A stretch of DNA of 19,132 nucleotides from FEN-1297 sp046704255 (GTDB lineage: Bacteria > Bacteroidota > Ignavibacteria > Ignavibacteriales > Ignavibacteriaceae), in NCBI GenBank assembly GCA_046704255.1, contig JBJKSH010000198.1, positions 1 through 19,132 on the forward strand. Reading direction: 5' to 3'. Position 1 is the first letter of the stretch; each line of letters opens with the position of its first letter. Below the pieces are notes generated by a model. The model was not told where the DNA came from, made no database searches, and saw nothing but the letters and a program-made list of their open reading frames with translations. Shown piece after piece: positions 6,568-14,315 of this stretch. Position numbers and translations under genes: made by a program.

Positions 6568-7809
6568 ATGGAAGCAACCGGCCAAAAGAGAGAAATATTT
6601 GTAGAGGATATATTAAAAAGTTTTTTTACCAGGAAGGAAGTTAGCCGGCTTTCCGAAAGGTTCTTTACCGAAAAGCCGAATAAAAGACTGACCGGTATAA
6701 CTCCGGAGAACAAAAAACAATTGGATTATGATATAAATCAGAATCTAAAGTTTAGTTCTAAAATTGATCTTCTAATTACCTATTCCTATTCCCGGCTTCC
6801 CCGGTATAAATATTTAGAACTATTGCTCCTGCTCGGGCAGTATTCTGCAACTGCCGGAGAATACGCTACCTCCATTTACATCCACGAAAAAATAATAAAT
6901 GAAACGAAAAAAGAAAAAGAACTTTCAGGCTTTACTTCCTCTGCCGCTTTAGCTTTAGGAGAAATTTACAGCAGGCAGGCAGTTTGGGAAGCCAGTTTTA
7001 GATACATTAAGCAGGCTTACGATGCGTATGAAAAATCCAATGAACCGAAAGGCTGTGCCAATTGTGAAAATCTTCTCGGCACAATTTACGGGGATCTGGG
7101 AGACTTAAAAAGCGCACGGGACCATTTTGAAAAAAGCCTGGCCTGGCTGGAAAATATTCCGGACTCCGCACAAAAAGGTAAACTTGAAATTAACCTGGGA
7201 ATAATAAATAATATTCTTGGTGATTATGAGGCGGCACTATCTTATTATAAAAGAGCGCTTGTTAATTTTGAAAAGCTGCGTAACCTAAAGCGAATTGTTG
7301 AAATAAGATATAACATTGGAATGCTTTTCACCAAGAAAAAACAATTAACTCTTGCAATAAAAGAGTTCGACCGGTGTATTTCAATTGCTATGCAGTCCGG
7401 TTATCTTTCTTCCGTGGGGCTGGCATACTTAAGCAAAGCATTTGTTTATACGGAGATAAAAGACTTTTATGTGGCCGAAGCCTTTGCAGATAAAGCTTTG
7501 GAAATTTCCAGAAAAGTAAATGATAAACTTACAATAGCCGACCTTTATAAAATAAAAGGAATTATTTACAAAAGCCAAAAGAAATACGTGGCCGCAGAAG
7601 ATTACCTGCAAACAAGCCTCCGCATTAACAGGGAATTAAAAAATCAAATGAACGAAGCCGAGACTCTTGTTGAATTGGGTAAATTATATAAAGAAATTAA
7701 TAGAATGGAAGACGGAATAAAGTGTATTAAAAGCGCTTTAAAATATTATAAGAAAATCAATTCCATTTCGGAAACGGAAAGAGTTAAAGAAATTCTGCGG
7801 GCCGACTAA
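6568..7809 (+). CDS. Cytoplasmic tetratricopeptide-repeat protein (413 aa)
   Basis: No signal peptide or membrane segment is visible. After an N-terminal region (about 1-80), roughly eight helical repeats of 38-42 residues run to the C-terminus, with TPR signatures such as LGTIYGDLGDLKSARDHFEKSL (170-191), LGIINNILGDYEAALSYYKRAL (210-231) and LGKLYKEINRMEDGIKCIKSAL (370-391). The roughly 40-residue spacing is that of long-helix TPRs found in Rap-like and other signalling scaffolds. There is a CANC pair (163-166), which could bind metal or be redox-active, although a single pair is weak evidence. It lies upstream of a two-component system but 297 bases away, so it is probably a separate transcript. 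The partner is unknown. The ATG has no evident Shine-Dalgarno sequence. Confidence 0.88.
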   Translation: MEATGQKREIFVEDILKSFFTRKEVSRLSERFFTEKPNKRLTGITPENKKQLDYDINQNLKFSSKIDLLITYSYSRLPRYKYLELLLLLGQYSATAGEYATSIYIHEKIINETKKEKELSGFTSSAALALGEIYSRQAVWEASFRYIKQAYDAYEKSNEPKGCANCENLLGTIYGDLGDLKSARDHFEKSLAWLENIPDSAQKGKLEINLGIINNILGDYEAALSYYKRALVNFEKLRNLKRIVEIRYNIGMLFTKKKQLTLAIKEFDRCISIAMQSGYLSSVGLAYLSKAFVYTEIKDFYVAEAFADKALEISRKVNDKLTIADLYKIKGIIYKSQKKYVAAEDYLQTSLRINRELKNQMNEAETLVELGKLYKEINRMEDGIKCIKSALKYYKKINSISETERVKEILRAD

Positions 7810-7939
7810 TTGCATCAAATCCTACACTAAATTTTCTGCCGGAATTTATACCTTCACGACATACAATTCCATACCTTATTTACCAATCATACTTTTTAAT
7901 TCATATTATTATAAATTTGCCGTATTAAATTATTGAGGT

Positions 7940-7956
7940 TATTTAAATTTTAAATA
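7940..7956. promoter_or_regulatory. 17-bp AT-only palindrome
   Basis: TATTTAAA-T-TTTAAATA is a perfect 8+1+8 dyad about 150 bases upstream of the histidine kinase start. It may be an operator for the kinase operon. Because it is entirely A/T, chance or DNA bending are alternatives. Confidence 0.28.
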
Positions 7957-8065
7957 GATGGTCTCACCCCCTCAACTGCACAACCTTATAAGCAGAAGGA
8001 GGACTTAGTGCGGGGTTAATTTTTGTATAACTTATATTCCACTAAAATAATTACTTTTGTTTTAG

Positions 8066-8092
8066 TTGAATTTTCGCTAATTATCGTATAAT
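8066..8092 (+). promoter_or_regulatory. Possible promoter of the two-component operon
   Basis: TTGAAT (8066-8071) and TATAAT (8087-8092) resemble -35/-10 boxes with a short 15-base spacer. The predicted start lies a few bases before the ATG at 8107. A competing TAnnTTTG element, TACTTTTG, sits at 8052-8059, with a TTTTG at 8021-8025 whose 26-base spacing is too long for the Bacteroidota consensus. Confidence 0.3.
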
Positions 8093-8106
8093 AAAATTTT
8101 ACGAAC

Positions 8107-9942
8107 ATGTTTAGGACATTATTTACAACTTTACGGGCTAAAATTTTAGCAGGTTATATAGTTGTAATTATAATAATGATTTGCGTAATGATTTGGAGCT
8201 TGTATAATTTCAACAGGCTTAACGAATCATACACAAAAATTATTACGCAGAATTATTCAAGTATTGTTGCTGCCGATAATATGGTACGTGCATTAGACAG
8301 CCAGATTAATTCCCTGTTTTTAATTTTCAGCAAAGAAAATCCTGTTATGGGCGAAAGCCAGTTTGAAAATTCCAAAAAGGATTTTTTTTACTGGCTTCAA
8401 TTTGCCCGTGTTGCAGCTTATACACAAAGTGAAGATTCGATTCTAGACAGCATAAACAGCAAATACAACCTGTTTTTAAATAAGGTAAATTTTTTAGTTA
8501 CCATACCGTTTAATTACCCTTCAAACGTTAAGCACGAAGACGAATATGCAACCTCTATTAAACTTATATCAAGAATAAAGACAAAATGTTACGAGCTGTT
8601 TGAAACCAACCACAACTTTATAAAACAAGCTGAAACCAGTGTTCAATCCATAACCCAAAGTGCGGCCTTGTCTATGCTGCTTCTTGCAATAATAGGGACT
8701 GTTTTAAGCCTTATATTCAGCACAAAATTTTCCGAGTTTATAGTAAAACCCGTAAAGGCGCTTACCAGATCGGTTAAACATATTTCCGCCGGTAATTTTG
8801 ATGAAAAAATTTCTGCGGAAGATACCGATGAGATAGGCATACTTGCTGATGAATTTAACAGCATGGTACGCAGGTTAAAAAGATATGAAAAGTTAAATAT
8901 TAATAAAATTTTGTATGAAAAAAGAAAATCCGAAATAATAATTGAAAGTATAAATGATCCTGTTTTAATTGTTGATGCGGATTTAAGAATACTTCTGAGC
9001 AACAAAGCTTTCAATAGCGAGTTTGGAAAAATAGTACCTGAAAAAACCTTGCTTGGAGAAATTATTAAAGATGAGCCTGTTCTTCAAAACATTAAATTGT
9101 TTCTTTCCGGTAAAATATCACCCAGCCAGGAAAGCGTTTACGGCCTTTTGGATAACAACGGCAATACAAAATATTATAAGTTAAGGCATTCAACAATAAA
9201 CCTGCCGGAAATTGATATAAATACTGCACTGGTTGTTTTCAGCGATATAACAAAATATAAAGAATTGGATATCTTAAAATCGGAATTTGTTGCAAAAGTT
9301 TCTCATGAGCTTAAAACACCGCTTACTTCCATGGGGATGGCAATTGGTATTTTAAATGACGGCATTGCCGGGCAGCTTAACAATAAACAAAAAGAATTAA
9401 TGAATACAATGCGGGACGACTATACCAGGCTGAACAGAATGGTAAAAGACACTCTGGAATTATCGAGAATAGAATCCGGCGGCTCTAAACCAAACTTTGA
9501 AAAAGTTGAAATAGATATGATATTAAAGGAGTGCATTAAAACTTATGCTCTTCAATCCATGGAAAAAGATATAAAACTTATTTACCATCCTGCAAATGAA
9601 AAAGTTTATATTACGGCCGACAGGCAGTTTCTTTTAACTGCAATAGGAAACTTCCTCGGTAACTCAATTAAGTTTACGCCGGAAGGTGGCGAAATAATTA
9701 TTAGCCTGGATAAAAATAGTTCCGGCATTGTAATTACAATTTCGGATAACGGAACGGGAATAAATCCCGAATACCTTGATAAAATTTTTGATAAATTTGT
9801 TCAGGTTAGCGGCAGCAGCCCGGGCAGTGTCGGCTTGGGCTTGTCTATCGCAAAAGAAATTATAGACCTGCATAACGGGTGTATAAACGTATGGAGCAAA
9901 CCCGGCCAGGGAAGCAAATTTGAAATAACATTACCGGTTTAA
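8107..9942 (+). CDS. Membrane HAMP-PAS sensor histidine kinase
   Basis: A 611-residue sensor kinase with two membrane spans (about 12-33 and 184-206) framing a roughly 150-residue, helix-rich periplasmic domain (probably a four-helix bundle). HAMP (about 207-260), a PAS domain (about 272-385), HisKA with phospho-acceptor His400 in KVSHELKTPL, and HATPase follow. The ATPase has N-box residues around NFLGNSIKFT (515-524), DNGTG (547-551), FDKF (561-564) and GLGLS (576-580). All catalytic boxes look intact. The order resembles KinB/NtrB-type kinases that pair with NtrC-family regulators, and the next gene, three bases downstream, encodes one. The signal is unknown; a periplasmic or membrane cue is implied by the topology. 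Confidence 0.95.
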   Translation: MFRTLFTTLRAKILAGYIVVIIIMICVMIWSLYNFNRLNESYTKIITQNYSSIVAADNMVRALDSQINSLFLIFSKENPVMGESQFENSKKDFFYWLQFARVAAYTQSEDSILDSINSKYNLFLNKVNFLVTIPFNYPSNVKHEDEYATSIKLISRIKTKCYELFETNHNFIKQAETSVQSITQSAALSMLLLAIIGTVLSLIFSTKFSEFIVKPVKALTRSVKHISAGNFDEKISAEDTDEIGILADEFNSMVRRLKRYEKLNINKILYEKRKSEIIIESINDPVLIVDADLRILLSNKAFNSEFGKIVPEKTLLGEIIKDEPVLQNIKLFLSGKISPSQESVYGLLDNNGNTKYYKLRHSTINLPEIDINTALVVFSDITKYKELDILKSEFVAKVSHELKTPLTSMGMAIGILNDGIAGQLNNKQKELMNTMRDDYTRLNRMVKDTLELSRIESGGSKPNFEKVEIDMILKECIKTYALQSMEKDIKLIYHPANEKVYITADRQFLLTAIGNFLGNSIKFTPEGGEIIISLDKNSSGIVITISDNGTGINPEYLDKIFDKFVQVSGSSPGSVGLGLSIAKEIIDLHNGCINVWSKPGQGSKFEITLPV

Positions 9943-9945
9943 AAT

Positions 9946-11274
9946 ATGAGTAAAGGTAAAGTATTAGTAATTGATGATGAAGTAAATATTTTAAAGGTTA
10001 TAGAACTATCTTTAAGTTCGCAAAACTTTTTACCGGAAATTTTCGGCAATCCGGTTGATGCTTTAAAGCGGGCGGAAGAAATATATTTTGATCTTGCTTT
10101 TATAGATTTAAAGATGGAACCTATAGACGGCTTACAAACACTGGAACGGTTAAAAACCATATCACCGGATACTACCGCAGTACTAATGACAGCGCACGGA
10201 TCAATTGAAACCGCTGTTGAAGCTATTAAAGGAGGAGCATACGATTATATTACAAAGCCTTTTTCGCATAAGGAATTTGTTCACCTTGCGGAAAGGGTTT
10301 TTGAACATCATATTTTATTAAAGGAAGTAAAAGGTTTAAGAGAGCAGGCTGAGGAAGAATATGCCTACGGCGATATTATTTCCAATAACTTTAAAATGCA
10401 CGAAATTTTAAAACTAAGCAAAGACATTGCCGGCAGCAACATACCTGTGCTTATAGAAGGAGAAAGCGGAACAGGCAAAGAACTGCTTGCCCGTTTTATT
10501 CATTTTAACAGCAACAGAAGCGCCGCTCCTTTTGTACCTGTTAACTGCGCTGCAATACCGGAAAGCCTTTTCGAAAGCGAAGTATTCGGGCATGTAAAGG
10601 GATCATTTACAGGCGCTGCAAAAGACAGAATAGGCAGGTTTGAAATGGCAGACCAGGGTACTGTTTTTTTGGATGAGGTTGGTGAAATTCCCAGGGCAAT
10701 GCAGGTTAAACTTTTAAGATTTCTGCAAAGCATGGAATTTGAACGCGTAGGCGAAAGTATAACACGCAAAATAAATGTTAGAATAATTAGTGCTACAAAC
10801 AGAAACATAGATGAAGATATAAAGAACGGCGAACTGCGTGAAGATTTTTATTACCGCTTAAGCGGTGTTAGAATTAAGCTTCCGCCGCTGCGCGAAAGAA
10901 AAGAAGATATTCCTTACCTTGCAGATTACTTTTTAACAAAATATTCTCCCGAAACCCAATTAAAAATACTTCCCGAAACTTTAAAATATCTTAATGAATA
11001 TTCCTGGCCCGGAAATATTAGAGAATTGGAAAACGTAATTAATAGAGCTATTGTTCTTGCTAAAGATAAGGAAATACGACCGGAATATCTGCCGGCAGAG
11101 TTTGACAAAGACGGCACAAAACAATCCATTGCTTTAATACCTACTTTAAGCGAAATCGAAAAAGATTATATAATAAAAATTTTAACGGAACACCCCAATC
11201 CTAAAGAAGCTTCACAGATACTCGGCCTTTCATTAACTACTTTATGGCGAAAAAGAAAAGAATATAAAATTTAA
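9946..11274 (+). CDS. NtrC-family sigma54-dependent response regulator
   Basis: Cognate regulator of the kinase three bases upstream. The receiver (about 1-125) has Asp10/Asp11, phosphorylation site Asp54 in FIDLKM, Thr82 and Lys104. The AAA+ domain (about 145-375) has Walker A GESGTGKE (172-179), the sigma54-contact loop GSFTGA (219-224), Walker B TVFLDEV (239-245) and WPGNIRELENVI. A Fis-type helix-turn-helix closes the protein (KEASQILGLSLTTLWRKRKEY). The 442-residue length is standard. The loop carries Ser instead of Ala at the second position of GAFTGA, a substitution also seen in other activators, so activity is expected. Targets are unknown; dyads and a sigma54-like element immediately downstream make the following TonB operon a candidate. 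Confidence 0.95.
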   Translation: MSKGKVLVIDDEVNILKVIELSLSSQNFLPEIFGNPVDALKRAEEIYFDLAFIDLKMEPIDGLQTLERLKTISPDTTAVLMTAHGSIETAVEAIKGGAYDYITKPFSHKEFVHLAERVFEHHILLKEVKGLREQAEEEYAYGDIISNNFKMHEILKLSKDIAGSNIPVLIEGESGTGKELLARFIHFNSNRSAAPFVPVNCAAIPESLFESEVFGHVKGSFTGAAKDRIGRFEMADQGTVFLDEVGEIPRAMQVKLLRFLQSMEFERVGESITRKINVRIISATNRNIDEDIKNGELREDFYYRLSGVRIKLPPLRERKEDIPYLADYFLTKYSPETQLKILPETLKYLNEYSWPGNIRELENVINRAIVLAKDKEIRPEYLPAEFDKDGTKQSIALIPTLSEIEKDYIIKILTEHPNPKEASQILGLSLTTLWRKRKEYKI

Positions 11275-11301
11275 TTCTTTCAAAAAGAAAATTATCCTGC
11301 A

Positions 11302-11376
11302 ATTTCAATTTCATTTTGAAATTAACTAAACCCTTTAGTTACAATAAATTTTTGGATAAGGATTTCAAATTGAAAT
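11302..11376. promoter_or_regulatory. Cluster of ATTTCAA/TTGAAAT dyads, possible enhancer
   Basis: Within 75 bases after the NtrC-type gene there are AATTTCA-TTT-TGAAATT (11307-11323), TAACTAAA-CCC-TTTAGTTA (11323-11341) and ATTTCAA-A-TTGAAAT (11362-11376). ATTTCAATTT (11302-11311) also pairs with AAATTGAAAT (11367-11376). The repeated half-site suggests several dimer sites for one regulator, as in NtrC-type upstream activating sequences. Alternatively, the nested pairing could fold as RNA at the 3' end of the regulator transcript. Confidence 0.4.
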
Positions 11377-11482
11377 ATTGAAGATGATTTATTTGTAACT
11401 TTATAAAAATTAATTTAAGCAAAAAGCAGAATACTACCCTATTTGTAAACTTTTCTATTACTTACTTAATAAAAAGAATATA

Positions 11483-11498
11483 CGGCACAGCTTTTGTT
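11483..11498 (+). promoter_or_regulatory. Candidate sigma54 promoter of the second TonB operon
   Basis: CGGCAC-AGCTT-TTGT matches TGGCAC-N5-TTGC with exact spacing and keeps the GG of the -24 box. It differs by C for T at the first base and T for the usually conserved C at -12. The predicted start at about 11509 leaves a leader of about 50 bases before exbB. It lies 107 bp downstream of the dyad cluster, a distance suitable for enhancer activation. Confidence 0.35.
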
Positions 11499-11561
11499 TT
11501 ATAACAGCAGTCAATTGTAAATACAAAATCATTTTTTAAATAAAATGGAGTTATATAACCA

Positions 11562-12341
11562 ATGAAACAATCCGTCTTCTTCACAATTCTAATAGTTGTA
11601 GCTTTTGGAGCTGCATTAGCCATTGATATGCTTATATTTGGAAACCCTGCAAATTTTGCAGACGGTGTAGCACGCCAGGTGCCGTTGCCGGGAAATATTT
11701 TAGGGCAGGTTTATACAGGCGGGCCGTTAGTCGTCCTTTTGCTTATGCTCTCTATTATGGATATAGCTATTATTTTCGAACGATCATTTTCGTTAAAAAA
11801 AGCTGCCGGTAAAAAAGCTACAGCAGCATTTTTTAAAGATATAATTACACTCCTGGAAAACAGTGATTATGATGGTGCTATTGAAGCTTGCGATAACCAG
11901 AGAGGTTCGGTTGCAAATGTAATAAGAGCTTCTATTACAAGATACAAGGAATTAAATTCAAGAGATCAGCATGTTGAAGCAGAAAAGCAGCTTTCGGAAA
12001 TTCAAAGAGCAGTTGAAGAAGCAGCTATGCTGGAGACCCCACTACTTGAAAAGAATTTGATAGCACTTTCAACAATAGCATCTATCGCAACAATGGTAGG
12101 CCTTTTAGGAACAGTAATAGGAATGATTAGAGCATTCTCTGCTATGGCAAGAGCCGGAGCTCCCGATGCTATTCAGCTTGCAATAGGTATTGCCGAAGCA
12201 CTTGTTAATACGGGCGGCGGTTTAATTACTGCTATTATGGGAATAGTTGCTTACAATTACTTTGTTAATAAAGTAGATAATTTTAACTACTCGGTAGATG
12301 AAGCAAGCTACAACGTAATTCAAATTCTAAAATCCAAATAA
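11562..12341 (+). CDS. exbB: ExbB/TolQ/MotA-family protein, four-helix form
   Basis: Motor subunit of the second TonB-type system. It is 259 residues long with an extra N-terminal hydrophobic segment (about 7-26) before the canonical three (about 52-72, 166-188, 213-235), a form common for ExbB in Bacteroidota operons. GLLGTVIGMIRAFSAMA (180-196) and GIAEALVNTGGGLITAI (209-225) are the family signatures. It differs clearly from the first ExbB in the window (GGGLITAIMG versus TAAGLVVAIPA), so the two are not a recent duplication. It is the first gene of a tightly spaced operon that continues with two exbD genes, and is preceded by a 287-base intergenic region carrying dyads and a sigma54-like element. 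Confidence 0.92.
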   Translation: MKQSVFFTILIVVAFGAALAIDMLIFGNPANFADGVARQVPLPGNILGQVYTGGPLVVLLLMLSIMDIAIIFERSFSLKKAAGKKATAAFFKDIITLLENSDYDGAIEACDNQRGSVANVIRASITRYKELNSRDQHVEAEKQLSEIQRAVEEAAMLETPLLEKNLIALSTIASIATMVGLLGTVIGMIRAFSAMARAGAPDAIQLAIGIAEALVNTGGGLITAIMGIVAYNYFVNKVDNFNYSVDEASYNVIQILKSK

Positions 12342-12353
12342 CGGTACTTAACC

Positions 12354-12827
12354 ATGGCAACAATTAAAAAGAAAAGATTAAATGTAAGAATAGATATGAC
12401 GCCGCTTGTAGATGTGGCGTTTCTACTCCTTACGTTTTTTATGATGACAACACAATTTCACCCCCCGGAACAGGTAAAAATCCAAGTGCCTGCTTCCCAT
12501 TCTGCTTTTAAATTACCGTCATCGGATGTAATGACAATTTATATTGATAAAAAAGGCCAAATTTTTATGGGAGTAGACGGGCAGGATTTAATGGTGCAGC
12601 TTTTCGGACAAGCAGCAAAATTAAAAAAAGAAGTTGAAGTAAATTTGAATGATCTGCCCAACCTTTTAATACAAGCGCGCGTTAGCAACCCTAAATTAAG
12701 AACGGTAATAAAAGGTGACCGGGAAGCCGATTACGGCACGGTTGAAGATGTTATGAATATCTTACAGAAAACCGAAATTACCCGGTTTGCAATGGTAACA
12801 AACCAAATTATAGATAAACGAAAATAA
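12354..12827 (+). CDS. exbD: ExbD/TolR-family protein, first of tandem pair
   Basis: Cytoplasmic basic N-terminus (KKKRLNVR), one membrane helix starting at Asp20 in MTPLVDVAFLLLTFFMMTT, and a periplasmic domain to residue 157. Asp20 is the conserved proton-carrying residue. The start is 12 bases after exbB. The following gene is a second ExbD with an almost identical membrane motif but a divergent periplasmic domain, so the two probably form a heteromeric peg inside the ExbB channel. Tandem exbD1/exbD2 genes are known in TonB loci of Xanthomonas and flavobacteria. Confidence 0.92.
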   Translation: MATIKKKRLNVRIDMTPLVDVAFLLLTFFMMTTQFHPPEQVKIQVPASHSAFKLPSSDVMTIYIDKKGQIFMGVDGQDLMVQLFGQAAKLKKEVEVNLNDLPNLLIQARVSNPKLRTVIKGDREADYGTVEDVMNILQKTEITRFAMVTNQIIDKRK

Positions 12828-12845
12828 TTAAAAAGGATTTTTATT

Positions 12846-13334
12846 ATGGCTGATGTTGGTCTCGGTGAATCCGGCGGAAATAAAAGAGGCAAAAAGAAAA
12901 GAAGATTAGGCGTACGCAATGATTTAACGCCTATGGTAGATGTTGCTTTTCTTTTGCTTACTTTTTTTATGCTAACTACGGTATTGAGGAAACAACAGAC
13001 TCTGGAAATTAACTTACCGCCAAATAATAAAACTCAGGTAGATATTGCAGAGTCTAATCTTTTAACAATGTTTGTAAACCAGGACGATTCGGTTTTCTAC
13101 AGCGTGGGAGTTAAAAAGCCTCAACCCATTGCATTTAATTCTTTACAATCTTTTTTCGGAAAACAAGCTGCACAAAACCCAAAGCTTGTTATTCTCTTAA
13201 AATTCAATCGTAAAAGCAAATTTCACATGATGGTGAATGTTATAGATAAACTTAACCTGGCAAAGCTTCAACGATTTTCAATAGCTCCTATGACGGATAA
13301 AGACATACAGCTATTGAACAAGGCAGCATCTTAA
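12846..13334 (+). CDS. exbD: ExbD/TolR-family protein, second of tandem pair
   Basis: Second ExbD of the operon, 162 residues. A longer, glycine-rich and very basic N-terminus (GGNKRGKKKRR) leads to LTPMVDVAFLLLTFFMLTT, with the conserved aspartate at position 32, then a periplasmic domain. AAGGA about nine bases before the ATG supports the start. The periplasmic domains of the two ExbD proteins share little visible identity beyond the helix, so they are likely to have distinct roles. One may interact with TonB and the other with a different periplasmic partner, but this is inference. Confidence 0.92.
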   Translation: MADVGLGESGGNKRGKKKRRLGVRNDLTPMVDVAFLLLTFFMLTTVLRKQQTLEINLPPNNKTQVDIAESNLLTMFVNQDDSVFYSVGVKKPQPIAFNSLQSFFGKQAAQNPKLVILLKFNRKSKFHMMVNVIDKLNLAKLQRFSIAPMTDKDIQLLNKAAS

Positions 13335-13351
13335 AAGAAGGAAAAATAAAA

Positions 13352-14098
13352 ATGAGTAACCACGAATTAACAGTAGATAATACCGAAAATCAGTATGGAG
13401 CTCAAGAGCTTAAAAGGCTGTATATAAGGAACTTTGAGATTGGGCTGGTTATTGCTATAATTCTTCATTTATTTCTTATAGGTACATATATTTTTATTGA
13501 ATCTATAACTAAAGAGAATGATAATAATATTGCAACCGTAAGAATTTTAAAATACAGCGAATTAGGCCCGCCGCCTTCTTTGGATAAAAATGTACAGCAG
13601 CAAATTGCCGTTAAAGCGCCTACTATTAAACCTAATATAGGAATTCCAAAACCCGTTCCCGATGCACAAGCACCTAAAGAACAAACTATTGCAACACAAC
13701 AGGAAATGAATCAGATTGCTTCTCCAATTGGCGAAGGAAGCGGCGGCGGCGGCGTTAAAATTACACAAGATTTAAAAGTTACTGCTCCTACCAACGACAT
13801 ACCGAGCATGAATGCTTTTATACCCGTTGAAAAAGAACCTCAGGTAGTTAAATCGGTTCAACCTGTATTCCCGGAATTAGCTAAAAGAGCAGGCGTTGAA
13901 GGAACCGTTTATGTTAAAATTCTTGTTAGTAAACAAGGCAAACCGTTAAAAGCTGTTGTTATTAAAACAGATTCTCCAATATTTAACAAACCGGCTGAAG
14001 CTGCCGCTATGCAGTTTTTGTTTACTCCTGCTATTCAGCATAAACAGCCGGTAATGGTATGGGTAGTTGTTCCTTTTAGGTTCAAGCTAAATAATTAA
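13352..14098 (+). CDS. tonB: TonB-family energy transducer
   Basis: A 30-residue cytoplasmic tail precedes the membrane anchor (about 31-50), longer than in classical TonB. The periplasmic linker contains a Pro/Lys/Gln region (about 68-125) and a GEGSGGGG run, followed by the C-terminal TonB domain (about 158-248): PVFPELAKRAGVEGTVYVK, a SKQGKP turn, EAAAMQFLFTPA and a VWVVVPFRFKL end strand. AAGGA before the ATG supports the start. It lies in the exbB-exbD-exbD operon, so the motor and transducer are produced together. Receptors energised are not encoded nearby. Confidence 0.9.
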   Translation: MSNHELTVDNTENQYGAQELKRLYIRNFEIGLVIAIILHLFLIGTYIFIESITKENDNNIATVRILKYSELGPPPSLDKNVQQQIAVKAPTIKPNIGIPKPVPDAQAPKEQTIATQQEMNQIASPIGEGSGGGGVKITQDLKVTAPTNDIPSMNAFIPVEKEPQVVKSVQPVFPELAKRAGVEGTVYVKILVSKQGKPLKAVVIKTDSPIFNKPAEAAAMQFLFTPAIQHKQPVMVWVVVPFRFKLNN

Positions 14099-14116
14099 TA
14101 GCGCGTGAATCTAAGA

Positions 14117-14311
14117 ATGAATATTATGAATTATATTGCATATACGGTTGCAGTGTTATTTATTGCAATGGGTACTGCAATTCTTTCAGGTTTATTCTTC
14201 AACGTCAACTTCCCTTCGGAATTCAAAATTACTGTTGGAGTAGTTTTAATTTTATACGGCATTTACAGAATAGTAACTACTTATTTTAAGAAGAACGGAA
14301 CAGCAGAATAA
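14117..14311 (+). CDS. Small two-span membrane protein in TonB operon
   Basis: A roughly 64-residue protein with two hydrophobic segments (beginning AYTVAVLFIAMGTAILSG and ITVGVVLILYGIYRIV) and a short charged tail (FKKNGTAE), so a small hairpin membrane protein. I recognise no named family. It sits between tonB and a PstS-like lipoprotein with almost no spacing on either side, which argues it is a genuine operon member. Possible starts in frame are GTG at 14105 and ATG at 14117 or 14126; no ribosome binding site is decisive, and I chose the first ATG. Confidence 0.7.
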   Translation: MNIMNYIAYTVAVLFIAMGTAILSGLFFNVNFPSEFKITVGVVLILYGIYRIVTTYFKKNGTAE

Positions 14312-14315
14312 GAAT

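Larger units (their letters stand above)
7810..8106. other. 297-bp intergenic region before the histidine kinase
   Basis: No reading frame, RNA gene or terminator is recognised. It contains a perfect palindrome (7940-7956), a C-rich patch CTCACCCCCT (7963-7972) that recurs at 18020, a motif TATATTCCACTAAA (8033-8046) that recurs with one change at 5879-5892 before the lipoprotein gene, a TACTTTTG -7-like element (8052-8059), and a possible sigma70-type pair TTGAAT/TATAAT (8066-8092, spacer 15) just before the kinase ATG. Confidence 0.5.

Noticed and set aside
7957..8010. A 16-codon frame (MVSPPQLHNLISRRRT) before the kinase
   Set aside because: No ribosome binding site, no similarity to anything recognised and too short to support.
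11275..11300. Terminator after the response regulator (AATTCTTT / AAGAAAATT)
   Set aside because: The pairing needs a bulge, has almost no GC pairs and no U-tract; a regulatory reading of the following dyads is at least as likely.
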